From: Pterobdella sp. o SKG-2022
Lineage: Eukaryota > Annelida > Clitellata > Hirudinida > Piscicolidae
Assembly (NCBI GenBank): GCA_964035795.1
Contig: OZ038322.1
Coordinates: forward strand, 15,795,447 to 15,859,446
DNA: 64,000 nucleotides
Reading direction: 5' to 3'
Shown: in pieces, positions 1 through 12,700 of the stretch
Layout: each line of letters begins with the position of its first letter
How positions within the stretch are numbered: position 1 is the first letter of the stretch
Notes under the pieces: model-generated
What the model was told of the DNA's origin: nothing
Seen by the model: the letters and a program-made list of their open reading frames with translations, nothing else
Database searches by the model: none
Made by a program: the position numbers and the translations under genes

Positions 1-236
1 CTGTATAGTTATAGTATATATCCTTATTTTAATATTATTAACCTATTTATACTCATATTCTTGTTCATGTGTTAAATATCCTCAAAAAAATTTTAATCGT
101 ACAATTTTCGACAAAAATTTTATCTATCATATGCGTGAAGTATCATTGTAACAAGAACTACAATCAATCATGATAAAGCATGAACGGTAGAATGCACTTT
201 TTTTCCCTTATGACTTGAACCCCAAGTAAAACAAAA

Positions 237-336
237 TGAAACAAAACCCAAGAGAAACTGCAACAGAAGCCAAGAGAGACTGTAACACAACCCGATAGAC
301 TGCACAAAACCCAAGAGAAACTGCAACAGAACTCAA
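237..336 (+). repeat. Degenerate tandem repeat before the PDZ gene start
   Basis: Three to four imperfect units with the theme CCAAGAGAAACTGCAACAGA lie directly upstream of the ATG at 340. The first and last units are almost identical and the middle ones are shortened or diverged. They sit in what would be the 5' untranslated region or core promoter of the PDZ gene. No TATA box can be assigned with confidence. Confidence 0.6.
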
Positions 337-339
337 GTA

Positions 340-3300
340 ATGGCAAACATGGACATCCTTTTCTGGAATTTCTACCATAACAACAACATTGCTTTCGCTG
401 GTAAGTCTTTCATACAACTATCCTTTATTTTAAGTTCCAAGGTTTTAAAATTGATTACTTTATTGTTTATTTTATTAAGTTTGTTTATTCGTTATACTTA
501 TTTGTTCATAATAGTTGCACATGTCTTGGTCCAAGAATTGATTAAAAATGAAAAACAACTTATTACTAATTTGAATGAATAGTATTCCAATTTGAATTGA
601 TGACTTCATTCTTAACATAAAGCATAATAAAAACAATTACCACACAACTTGTGCAACTTTTTCAATGAAAAGATTCATCAATATATCTATGTATAATGAT
701 CTTTTGTACCATGCTGCATATATGAAAGAATTAAATCTATATTTATTACACTTTTTATTTCAATAAAATTTTCTATTTTATTTGGTTTTTCATGATTGAA
801 ATTTTATCATTAAAAAAACCTATTAGATTTTTAATGCGGGAAAAAAAATCTGATTTAAGCTTGTTAAAATAAGCTTGGGTTGTTTCGACTGCAAAACATG
901 CTGATAAACTCTTATAACTCACTGCATCAGTGAAGTACTTGGTGCTTGAATTCCTCAAAAAGCTGGAATTCAAATTAATAAACATAGCTACATATATAAA
1001 ATATTTTTACTTTTAAATCTGTCATCAATTTGAAACTAAAGTTAAAAAACTGCTCACGAATTTTAGTAATTACTTTATTGTTTAATACATATTTAAACTA
1101 AAACTACAAAATGCCCTAACTAACCCATTTCGATCTATTTAACAGACAATTTTGCATACTATTGTGTATGGAAAAAAATTGAAATTCTTTTGGAGAAGCA
1201 GAAAGATGAAATAGTTAACGATAAGCACATCAACAATGAAAACAAGTTCGGTCTCTTCACCACAACAACCAAAACTAAAGCCATGGGTGAATCTGAATTA
1301 TAATAAATATGAACAATTTTAATGTTTTATGTGAAAATTCAAGTAGATACAGCAATTTTTGAGTTTTTTAAAATTGTATACATTTTTGTACAAAATTCAT
1401 AAAATGTTAAAAAAAATATTTTTCTTATGACTCACTCTACTTTTAGAAATTTTGAATATCATATATTTTAATGTGAAAATATTATGAATTGAACGCAGAG
1501 AGTGCAGATGACAGTGGCTGCTTGGTGGTGCAGGCTGTGACGTTGGGCAGTGTGGCTGACAGGTGTTCTTGATCTGCTTCAATATATCAACCAAGCTCAA
1601 AAATTAAATAAAAAATACTTTTTCAAACCTATAAAAAAAATTTAAATTTATTTTTGACAAAAATGTGAACGAAATTTATTTTTAAGAAATTCGATATGAA
1701 CATGCTTATAAAAATACACTGAAACCTTTATAATCCTCAATTAAAACAATGCTTACAAACAACACTATCATATAACGGATACCTAATTGTTTTCAGAGAA
1801 GGGACGTTGAGACCTGGGGACGTGATAGAGCGAGTGAATGGTATGGTGGGGGTGTCAGCCTGTAAGATGAAACATCTGCTGCAGACCCCTGGAGAACTGG
1901 TGTTACTCGTACAATACCCTGTCAAAGTGCTAGGTGCTTTTATGGTCTATGTTTTTGTGCTGCTGTTAGATGTGAAATGAGGTTATTCGATTGTGGTAAA
2001 GCCGTTTTTGCTAAAACATTATTTTTGCGTTTCACGCCTTACTATCAAAATTTTTGAATATACAAAAAATAAATTAAAAAAATGCAGTATTTATTTGATT
2101 AATATCAAAACCATCATGGTAGACTTTAGAACAGCAAGTCCTTGTCTGGTTCTGGGCAGAATTATGACAGGGGACGAAACAGACCCTCTGGGATTCACCA
2201 TTGCAATACACAGTGTTAAAGATGTCGTGAACTACATGAAGGTTCAAGATGGAGAGGAAGACGAAGAGAATGATGATGATTTGAATGATTATGATGATGA
2301 TGATTTCATCTTTTCTGTTGATCAAGTTTATGAGGCGAGTCTTGTTGACCGGTGAGTTTTGGAGCATTCGATTATTTGTTAAGATTTTATATATTTGAAC
2401 TGTTCTTTATAATTTTATTGCATGATAGAAGAACTAAATTTGAAATATTCGTTTAAATTCAATGATTTTTAGTTGATCTAATTGTTTCAAGCGATGGGGT
2501 TTTGCATTCGGGCGACAGAATTTTGGAAGTCAATGGACAAAGTTTGAATGGAAAAAATTTGAAGGAGGTTTACTCACTGTTTGATAAACCTAAAAAAACA
2601 AAAAAAATGATGAAACAAAAAAGTATAGAAACATCTGACGACAACAGTGATGATTTCAAAACTATAAACGATGAAGACTATTGCACTGTCCTATTCATTC
2701 CTAAGGCTTACCACGGAATCAATCTGGCTGCCATCAGTAATTAAAAGCAGTTTTTATATTTCAATAATGAATGCTTTTTTAGACTTTGAGAAATGTTCAA
2801 AATTTATATGTTCTATTTTTTTGCAGATCAAGCTTCTCAAAAACTAACTGATGAAATCGAATTTGAAACAATTAAAAAAAATCAAGACTTTTCGAAAAAC
2901 AGCAACAATAATACCCCTAGTAATAAGATGAGCACGAAAACATCGAATGAGACTGAGACTTTTGTTGCTCCTAGCAGGCAGCAACATATTAACAAGCAAC
3001 CAAGCTCAGAAAAAAGTCAACAAATTTCTATCACGCTAACAACAGACAACGAACAACAACAACAACCACATCAACATCATCAACAACAGTATTTTGTTAA
3101 CAAGAAACATGGTAAACAACAACAACCTTCTATACAAGAAAAGAATAATTTTCAAACTTCACACCAACTAAATAAGGAACTTTACCACAACATCAAAAAC
3201 AACTCAAAAAACCATTCTCTTCCTATAGAAAAACTTAATTATCAAACAAACAATGAGCTAAGTAAAAACAACTCTTTAACGAACAAAATGAAAAGCAATA

Positions 3301-6300
3301 AAAACAGAGAAAACTCATTTCAACAGATGAAACATTTTATCCAGAAATCCATAAATACAAAAAAACTTTCATGCACATCCTCTCAAGAAAATAGTTCCTT
3401 TTGTTTTTGCTTCTCAAAAAACATTATTTACGAGAAAAACTCTCTAGACATGAAAAACACGGATGAAAAACGAGGCTTATCGGGCAAACCAGAAAATAAT
3501 CTAAAAATGGATTCAAGCAAAAAAGGGATGGGTGAACCGTCTAGAGAAACGTTTATTGGAGGATATAGAAATAATAATGAGTATAACAAAAAACACAGAA
3601 CACCTAACAACAACAGTGAAGTGAGGCAGAGTTTCATTACTGATCCCTCTCTCAACAGTATCAGTTCTGATAGCTTTTTCAACAGTCGCGAAGAAAGCCT
3701 AGATTCTATCAAAAAGCCTATTGATGCTAAAAACGACCAAAATTTTTATAAGAAAAAATACGATAGAAACTTTAATAAAAACAATTCAATGCAGAGTTAT
3801 AAAAACATAAGAAATGAAACACCCAACCTCAAAAAAAAGAATAAAAAAAACTACACAAATACAGAAAGAAAAGAAAATGATATAATGTTGGATTCGCCTT
3901 ATAACTTCCTGAATGAAGCCTTCAACCCATCCGGGAATAAGGAGAAAGGTTAGCTTAAGAGTTGTTCAACAATAAACACCGTTAAAAGAACATAAAAATA
4001 ATTATTTCCACATCATATCACTAGGTTTAATATTCTTTGTGATAACTCAATTAGATATTTAGTTTTATTTTTAGTAATTATTTACATAAAGAGATACATA
4101 AGTATTTTTAAGCTTTAAAGAAGTAGAAGGTAATTGAAACCTTCGATGAATTATCATGCACCCCGAAGATTAAAAATATTTGCCAAGATTATTACTACTC
4201 CATGTTAGTCTTGAATCATCAAGCTTCAACCATGGATTTGTTTTCATAACTTTTCGTTTTTCAAGAAATTGAATTTCAAAATTAAGAAACTCAAAAACAA
4301 AAATTAGTAATTTTTCGTTTACTTTAATTTTCAAAACTTTCATGGTTTGTGATTTACAGCATGATGAGATTCAACTAAGGTTCAAAACTTATTAGTGTTA
4401 TATTCACAATAAATTCTACTTCGGAATGATAGGAAGAAAGTTAGTATTACATTATTTCACGTCATTTTAACAGACCTGGCATACATGGACTTGACGTACA
4501 CAGTGGTGATCCAAAAGAAAAACATGAACGATAGGTTAGGCATAGTTGTTGGTCGAAATATGGAGAAGAACGATGGTGGTCGAGTTGTTCTGGGTTTTAG
4601 ATGCGATAGCATAGCAAAAAAGTTAGTATTAATAATGGAATTTTTTTATTTTTATTCTTATGGAGTATTATTAGTATCGATTGACGTTGAAGGACTGGAG
4701 CTATCCACGTTGGAGATGAAATTTTAAGCGCCAACAAAACTTTTCTTAATAAAATACCACGAGATCAGACTGAAACTGTTCTCGAAAAAGAGTTTCAAAA
4801 CAATGAATCTATTGCTTTGGTCATCAGAAAACCGCCCTTCCCTGGTTAGTTATTTCACAACAAGTTACTTTTTAGGTTTAGAATTTAAATATAATTAATT
4901 TTATATAATTGATTAAATAGTTAAGGTAAAAGAATTGAGCAAAGAACTTTTGAGTAGACAACTGTATAATCAAAAAGGTTAATATTCATAGCTCACTTGA
5001 TTTTTATGCGTATTTATAATTTATCAATAAAATGAATTAAACAGATGATATAAATAAAAACTAATATAAAACGTCAATATTTATCAGAAAAATCAACTAA
5101 AGCTGAAAACAATCAAACTACGAGGAATACTTGCAAGGAGAGTAGGGACAACGAAAAGCAATCCATGTTGAATGATAGAGGGGCTGCGACCATGGGTACT
5201 GAGATGAATAACTTGGTGGAAAATGATTCATCATCTAGTTCCTTTAAAAGCACTATTAGAAGAAACGAAGACACCAACAGAGATAGTTCAGTGATTAATA
5301 ATGAGAGTGATGTGTGGAGTGATAATTTGAACATGCAACTTGGGAGTATTGGTGATAAAAAAGACTTGGAGGCTAGTGACGGGGATTTTGATGAAACTAA
5401 AACAGATAAAAAATTAGATAAAAAAAATTTAAATTTTGATAAAGAAGTAATTGAAAAAGAAGAACAAACCGAAACACAACAACATTTCTCAAGTAACAAA
5501 AAAAGAAAAGAGAAGGCTCCATTAGCTCGACAAGAGAGTTGCTGTAGTGAGAAGCTCTTCAAAAAGAAATTCAGTTCTAAGGATGAAAATTACGATAATA
5601 AGAATGATGCTCTTGGTTTTGATAACAATTTTAGAAACAACTCTAAAACGAACATAGATAAAAACGGTAAAATAATCACCAATAAGGATACAAATATTCT
5701 TATTAATAACAAAACTATCGTGGCAGAAACAAAGCTACAAAATTCTTTAGTGAAATTGGATGTGTTAATGAAAAGTTTGACACAAAATGAGAGCATTGAA
5801 AGAGATGGTGAAAACCTTTTGGAAAATATTGACGAATGTGATGTAGAAAAAACAGACCTTTTAAATATCGATAAAATTATTTTAAGCAAAAAAAGCACCG
5901 AAGAAGATAATGTAACTTTGAAAAATGAACAAGTAGAAATTGATGGGAAATCTTTGGCACAACGAAAGAACGAAGCCAAATTGAATTTCTTCAACAATTT
6001 TAAGGACAATTATGGCTGCTTTGACCTGAACAAAAATTTCAACAGAAAAAACAAAGTGCTCGATTGTGATATTGAGAAGTATGACTTTATCCTACCAACT
6101 CTACGTTACATAGACTCACACCCTTCCACAACCACAACCACGGACCTATCCAACCTCTTCGACTTTCTAGATGTTTTATCGAGTACTTCTTCAAGCAAAG
6201 TCTCTACACCGAAGAAAGAGGTTCCCGATTATAGTATTTTAAATACTATTCACGAAGATAACAAATTAACAGATGAAGGCACTTGTAGGAAAGATATAAA

Positions 6301-9069
6301 AAAGAATTTCAATGATGTAGACGTTGAAACATTCGGAAAAAAATTGCAGAAAAAACAAAAAAATCAATTGTTTTATGTAGACGAGTATGCAAAAAAAGAA
6401 GTTAGGCAGAAATATGAAAAACCACATTTGAATGTTAATGAAATCGACAAAGCCGATAATATGAACGATTCAAATAACAAAAACGCAACAAATAATGAAA
6501 AATTCTTAGAATCGATAGAAACCTATGAAGCCGCTTCGCTTTTAAGTTTTAAAGAAAATAATACTACATCGAAGAACAACAGGCATAAAAAATTTACAAA
6601 GCCAAAGAATAACAGAAATTTTTTAGTTTCGAACAAAAAAAACAGGAAGAAAAAGAAGCCTTTCCTTCCACAATTGAATAACATCAACAAAGCACCAAAC
6701 AACCAGCCTCAAACATGCCAAAAACATAAATGTACCTGCGCACTAGCCTACATCACTAAACACATAACTCAAGCTAGCGATGTGGTTACCTTCACTAATG
6801 TGCAGTTAAAGATTAATCCTTTCAATAAAAGTTCGTTTATAAACCCGTACACGAATAACGTAAGATTTGTTAATGAAGATAGTCTCAAGGCAAAAAATGA
6901 TTCGGTAACTGTTAATGAGTTGGAAAAAACAGAAAAAACAGAAATTAACAAAAACAATCAAATAAAAATTACTATTGAAAACGAAAAAGCGAGTTCAGAA
7001 AATGTTATTAACGAGCCTAATGTTTTTGCACATACGGTAGCACAAAATGAATGTGAAATTTTTTTGAAAAAAGGTGCTCCTAATCTTGATGCAAAAAATA
7101 ATGCAAACAAAGTGCTAAAAAGAGATGGAAAAAATGAAAAGGAAAAAAAAAATCAAGATTTCAATAATTTCAATAGTCTTAATTGTCTCAAAAATTCAGA
7201 AGCAATTGATGGTTCCACAAAAAACTTCAAAGACCCAAATAACAACGAAGCAATTGAAATATTACAAATAGTTCCTATAAAAAATGATGACACGATTGAT
7301 ACTATGCTACATCACATCCCTCATAAAGAAATGCCTGATGAACTCACGGAGAAAAATTACTTTACTACCCAAAATAATCATATTAAGACCTCTTCAATTG
7401 AGAATCTGAATGAAACACCTCCAGAGAAAATGAAAAATAAAATAAACAAAAGCCACAAAAGTTTTAAAATAAGAAAGAAGTTTAATCAAAATAGAGCATA
7501 TACTGCAAAATGGATTAAAAAAGCAGATAGAAAAAATTTTAATAAAAACAAAAGAAAAACTAAAAAAAGCACCAAACCTTACAAAATAGAAAACCAACTA
7601 GTGACATCACCTGTAACTAATAGCTTAGACGATTGGTCTAAGGAGTTTGAAAGGTTAACGATATGCAATGAAGAAGATACAAGCGATATGAGTTTTCATA
7701 GTGCCTGTAGTAGCAAACTTAATAATGAAGATAAGTATAAGCCCATTGAAGGTAATGACAAAAAAATGGAATGTTGTGTTGTTAAGAAGGTGGAGAATGG
7801 TGTTTATGATGGTGATGACAACAGTAGTGGCAGCAGTAGTAAGTTCTATTACAGCGAGGGTGAGGTGGGTTATAGAATTGATTACTTGTTTCTTATTAGA
7901 AGCGTGTAACCTCATTTAATAAATATTTTTTTTGGATATATTTGAAAAATTTGTTTCCTTTTTGAACTTGATTTTTGATATATAAACTTATCTTATAAAA
8001 CTGTCATATAATTTATTAGATTTTTGGAGATCGTAAAAGCATTTTGAACAACTTGAGTGAAAAAAGCGCACGTGAATACGAAAAAATTTCACAAAGAATC
8101 GAAGAAATAGTCAACTCTCTCAAACTTAAAAACCCTAAACACTTGAAAAACTTAATGGATAATCAAGGTGCCTTCAATTTAACACACATTTTATCTCTCT
8201 TAGCTAAAATTAGAGTTTTTAACTCATGAGACTTATTTGATGTAAAAATTTTTAACGAAGACATCGATAGTTGAATATTGTTTAAAACTAGGATTTTTAC
8301 CAAAATACTTTCTATAATTTTTTATGCAATAGGTTTTGAGAAAAGAAAAAGTCAAGGTGTAAAAAAACAAACTCAAAAGAAAGATATGGCAGAAAACGAA
8401 ACAAAGTTCACACAAGATTTTGCTTCCCATCAAGCCAAAACTTCTCGACAATGCCAAATGAAGAAGCTCCAAGAAGCCCCTAAAGCCCCTTTCCATATGC
8501 TGCCATCGCAACAGTCCCTCGAATTAATGAAGCAACAAAATACCACCAAGAACAATAAGTTCTGCAAAGAAGTAGAAAAAAGTAAGCTTAAAAACGTGAA
8601 GTATGAAACAAAAAGAAAAGAGAATAATGAACTTGAAGAAGATGCAAAAAGGAGCAATTCAGAAGATGAAGCTGAGTTAAACCTCAGGATAACTGAAGAT
8701 ATCAAACAAATGGTGAAAGGAATGGACAACATTCGGCAGCCTATGGAAGTTTTGAAAATTATTTTGAGACGTTCAACTCAAGAAGAAAGTTGGGGATTTG
8801 GAATAGCAAAGGCTGTAGAAAAAACTGGATTGTACGTGAGTGGTGTGGCTTTTGATGGCCTTTCCGACGGCGTTTTGATACCTTTTGACTGGATCATTCA
8901 AGTAAAAAATACTTTTTAATAACAGAAAATTTTTTTAATGATCAAATACTATTTAAAACAGATCGAAGGAATCAGGTCTGACAATTTGACAGTAAACCAA
9001 GCGGTACAAATCATTATGAACTCGAAGTTGAGTCTTAATCTAATCATCTGTAGACAAGTCAATTCATGA
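340..9069 (+). CDS. Large scaffold protein with four PDZ domains and long low-complexity linkers
   Basis: Exons: 340-400, 1146-1286, 1499-1562, 1797-1933, 2123-2351, 2492-2736, 2827-3948, 4474-4621, 4693-4844, 4921-4977, 5088-7864, 8020-8167, 8333-8901, 8962-9069. All phases match and give 1985 aa. PDZ1 (about 28-134) has FGLF and RPGDVIERVNG; PDZ2 (135-285) has LGFTI and HSGDRILEVNG, with an acidic Asp/Glu insert; PDZ3 (667-766) has LGIVV and HVGDEILSANK; PDZ4 (about 1898-1985) has GFGI and ends at the C-terminus. Exon 7 and the 2.8-kb exon 11 encode Asn/Lys/Gln-rich disordered sequence. PDZ domains bind C-terminal peptides of membrane or signalling proteins, so a cytoplasmic scaffold role is inferred. 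The linkers match no family I recognise. The ATG at 340 is the least certain part, because exons 1 and 2 rest only on splice signals and frame. Confidence 0.85.
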
Positions 9070-9778
9070 AGAACTGTCGAAATGTTTGCTTTCTTTGATC
9101 TTGATCTAGAACTTTTGAAAGTTTTCGTCAAACCTTTTAGTCTCAATGAAAATTCAGACAAGGCTTTTTCAAGTACCAAATATATTCCATTCAGAATCAA
9201 AAAACAGATTTTTCAAACATTGATATTTGTTCATGACATAAATGTCTTCAATTTCTTATTGAAATATTTTTATGGTGGATAGTAAAATAGTTGGTGTAAG
9301 CTGTATTTCGTGTTTGAAGTTGTGTACTTTTCGAGAATTTCCTGCTTTATGGTAGTTACCGATTGCCCATCATTTTGAGAACCATTCAAAAATTTCATAA
9401 TCATACCTTTTCAACGTACTTTATTCCACATATATTTTGGAATAAAAAAAAATCGAAAGAACTTTTCAAATTCAAACTATATTAGATTTTATTCTAAATA
9501 TTAACTAAAATATATATGCTAACACTAAAAATTCGAAGCAATCAAAGCTTCAGAATGAATTTACAGGCGTTTTTAAATAATCATCAAAATCTTGAGTCAG
9601 CTTTGAACTTTTATTAAAACTGAATTTCAGTTTTCAGCTGAAACCAAAAAAAATGCCTTCAACTGTATGACGTGTTTCATAAAAAAAGTTAATTATCAAT
9701 CGTAATATTCTAAAATATCGTTTTTAGACCTTATTTCCAGATTCTCAGTGTAAATATAGCTATATAATAATGTAAATA
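9070..9778. other. Convergent intergenic region
   Basis: This holds the 3' flanks of the PDZ gene (+) and the transporter gene (-). It is AT-rich with short open frames only. No repeat or RNA gene is recognised. Confidence 0.6.
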
Positions 9779-12700
9779 CTATAGAAAATAAATAGAAAAT
9801 GAAGCTAGCGATCCGAAACCAAGTCCAAGGTAAAGGAAAAGTGAAGTGACGGAGCCTACAAGATCTACCGCAGAAGCATTGACTTTCCTTGAGGGTTACA
9901 TCATAACGTTAAATAAAAAAAAATAATTTTTTAAATTCAAATATCATTTAACAATATTAAAAGTCGAACACTTTGAACCTGGGTGCAGACATCATAGCGA
10001 GAGTGCTCACAAAGCCATTAGTCAACCCCAGGAAGGAATTAAATATTGTGGGAAAATAGTCTTCTTTAAAAAAAGGTGAAGTGTAACGCCGAGGTTGGGC
10101 ATTTGAGAAGAATATTGAAATGGGGAGAAAGGCACGAACAAGAGACAGAACAAACAAAAACATTCGTCCAACAGGCTATAAAAAATATTGAAAAACTATA
10201 TTAAAATTTGTCTACATCATTTTAAGTTTTAGTTACCTGTCGTGTAAAGCCAGCAATAGTTCTTCCAAGAAGGTCAAAAAAATTATAATTCAAAAAACAA
10301 ACCACCGGTGTGAAGTATACATCTGCATAAAAATAAATAAATAAATTGTTGTGTGAAAATGCTTTAGTTTCCTAAAGAGCATAATGTAATATGGATTGCA
10401 TCGAATAACATGCAAGTGTTTCAAACCTGTCCACAATTTGTTATCAGAAGTAGACCTTACAGCTGCCATTATGGTAGGAAAGCAAGAAAGAGTAATAAAA
10501 AAAACAAAAAAAATCATGAAGCATTCCAACCAGATGGATTTCATAACACAAACGAACTGATTTTTAAAGCTCCCTTCATGATTATCATATTCTATAAGCA
10601 CTTTTGATGACTTCTCATCTTGATTATCATATTTTTCCAATAAAGAATTTTTATTTTCAATGTCGCTGATTTCAGACTCAGAAGGTGAGCTTCTTTGATA
10701 TTCAAAAACGTTAGTATTGTTAGCGTTTCCAATTGTTTCAGAGTTGATAGCTGAGTTTTGACTGTTCTCTGGCACATTCACTATCTCGATAGTAAGTTGA
10801 AGATATTTTTTAGCATAAGGAAGCCAAAGAAGGAGAATAAAAGATATGAGACATAAGAAAACTGTTAATGCAGCAATTGAAAAATAAACAAGGCCAATGG
10901 AGGATGAAGAAAGGTTGACGAAAGATACAATCAGTAGAGATATTGAAGCAAACAGGCCCGCCATCGCCTGCATTGTGGAATAAAATAAGTGATTGTGATG
11001 AAAAACACAATTAGTATCTTCTGAAAATTAAGTTACCATGCCGCTCATGACAGCTTGTATATATTTGGTGGGAAATCTGCCTGATAAGCTCAATAAGGCT
11101 CCTTGCGTTGCAGATGAAGATGCTGTTGTATCAGGGTTTTGTGTTTTGTACTTTTATGTCAATTTCGAAATGATTTATCATTCATAATAAATATTTTTTG
11201 ACATCAAAATTTAGACATTTTTTTATGATATTTTTTACGTAAATATTGTATGTCGATATTTTCCAACAAAAACATCGACTGCGAGAAATTTTTTAATACA
11301 TATATTGAGAAACCAAAGCTATAATGTCCATAAAAGGTCGATAAATATTTTATAAGTTTCATTAACTTGTCAATCTTATGTCTCATAATTATTTATGAAG
11401 AACAAAGTATTTATTTGACTAAATTCACTAAGCTTATCATAAGAAAATCTTCTTTTTTAATTAGTCGTATAAGGAAAAATGATGATGCATGTGAGAAGTG
11501 AATACAACATGAATAAGTGGGAAAGCAAGTGAAGCCAAATTTTTTTAACCCTATATGATAGAAGTTTATAAATTTGAATAAAACTAAGTAAAGAAAAAAT
11601 TTATGAACATTCCGGAGTGGAAACTGATAGAAATAAATGAAAATGCGAAGGTGGGTTGAAATTTAGAAAAAAATCATTTGATTTGTGAATTATTAGCCAC
11701 ACATTTTTTATAACTTTTTACTTATAAAATTCTATTAATGCCATAGTATAGGCTATAGTGGCCGATTTTTCTTTGAGTTTCAGTGCATAAATTCTCTATA
11801 TTTGGAGATCGCTTAAAGGAAAAAACGTCACAACTTGACAAAACCTAAAAAGATTCTAAGTGTAACGTGGAAAACCGAGATAAAAATAGAGTTGATGCAG
11901 AAAACAAAAAACTTATCAGGGAACTGGAAGAATCATGCATTCAATGGGGACAATAGCCTAATTATTATCAATAAAACTAAAATTGACAGTAAAGTTTAAA
12001 CAAAAATTGAGTTTCAATCCAAAATATTCAAAACTGATTATTGAAATACAAAACTAGCCTTGAAAACTCTATTTAAATGATTGCATGAAATAATATCAAA
12101 AGTCCAGAGGAGCAATTTGAAATAGTTAACTTATAATAGCTTCTAGTTGTCATTAACCACATTAACAAGCTATGCGTGTGTCATCAGTTTTCATCTTTAA
12201 GCAGGCACTATTGAATACTGTTTTATAATTTTTTTCATACTCATAATTTTTTAAAATTGCTTACTTCATGGCATTTTTCAAAGAAAATTAATAAATCTTT
12301 ATAGAAGTAATTATTTTAAGAATATTCAAAATATTTTTTAAAATTTTGGTTTTACCGAAACATTTTATGCTGAAAGTAGTTTCATATTTTAATTAATTGA
12401 ACTCAAAACATTGAAAAATCATTCAGTGTGTAGAATTTAAAAAAAATTGAATTTAATTAATCTGAAAATAAAATTTTTAGCTAGAATTTTTATCCTAAAA
12501 ACAGCTTTAAGCAACTTGAAACAAATGAAATAAAAACAATGAACTTGACTTAAATTCCTACCACTCATACAGGCTGCAATGAAGAGACTCAACACCAGAA
12601 ACCCATCTTGCCCTGACAACAAAGAATTAATTAAAATCCACCACCACATTTGATATATAGTTTCAAGTTTCAAGGATTCATAAGACAAATTTTTTTTTTT

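Noticed and set aside
5113..6009. Antisense open frames opposite the long PDZ-gene exon
   Set aside because: They are mirror frames of a Lys/Asn-rich coding exon, giving Phe/Leu/Ser-rich nonsense without splice support.
10410..10607. Plus-strand open frame opposite the transporter loop exon
   Set aside because: It lies antisense to a well-supported transporter exon and shows no homology.
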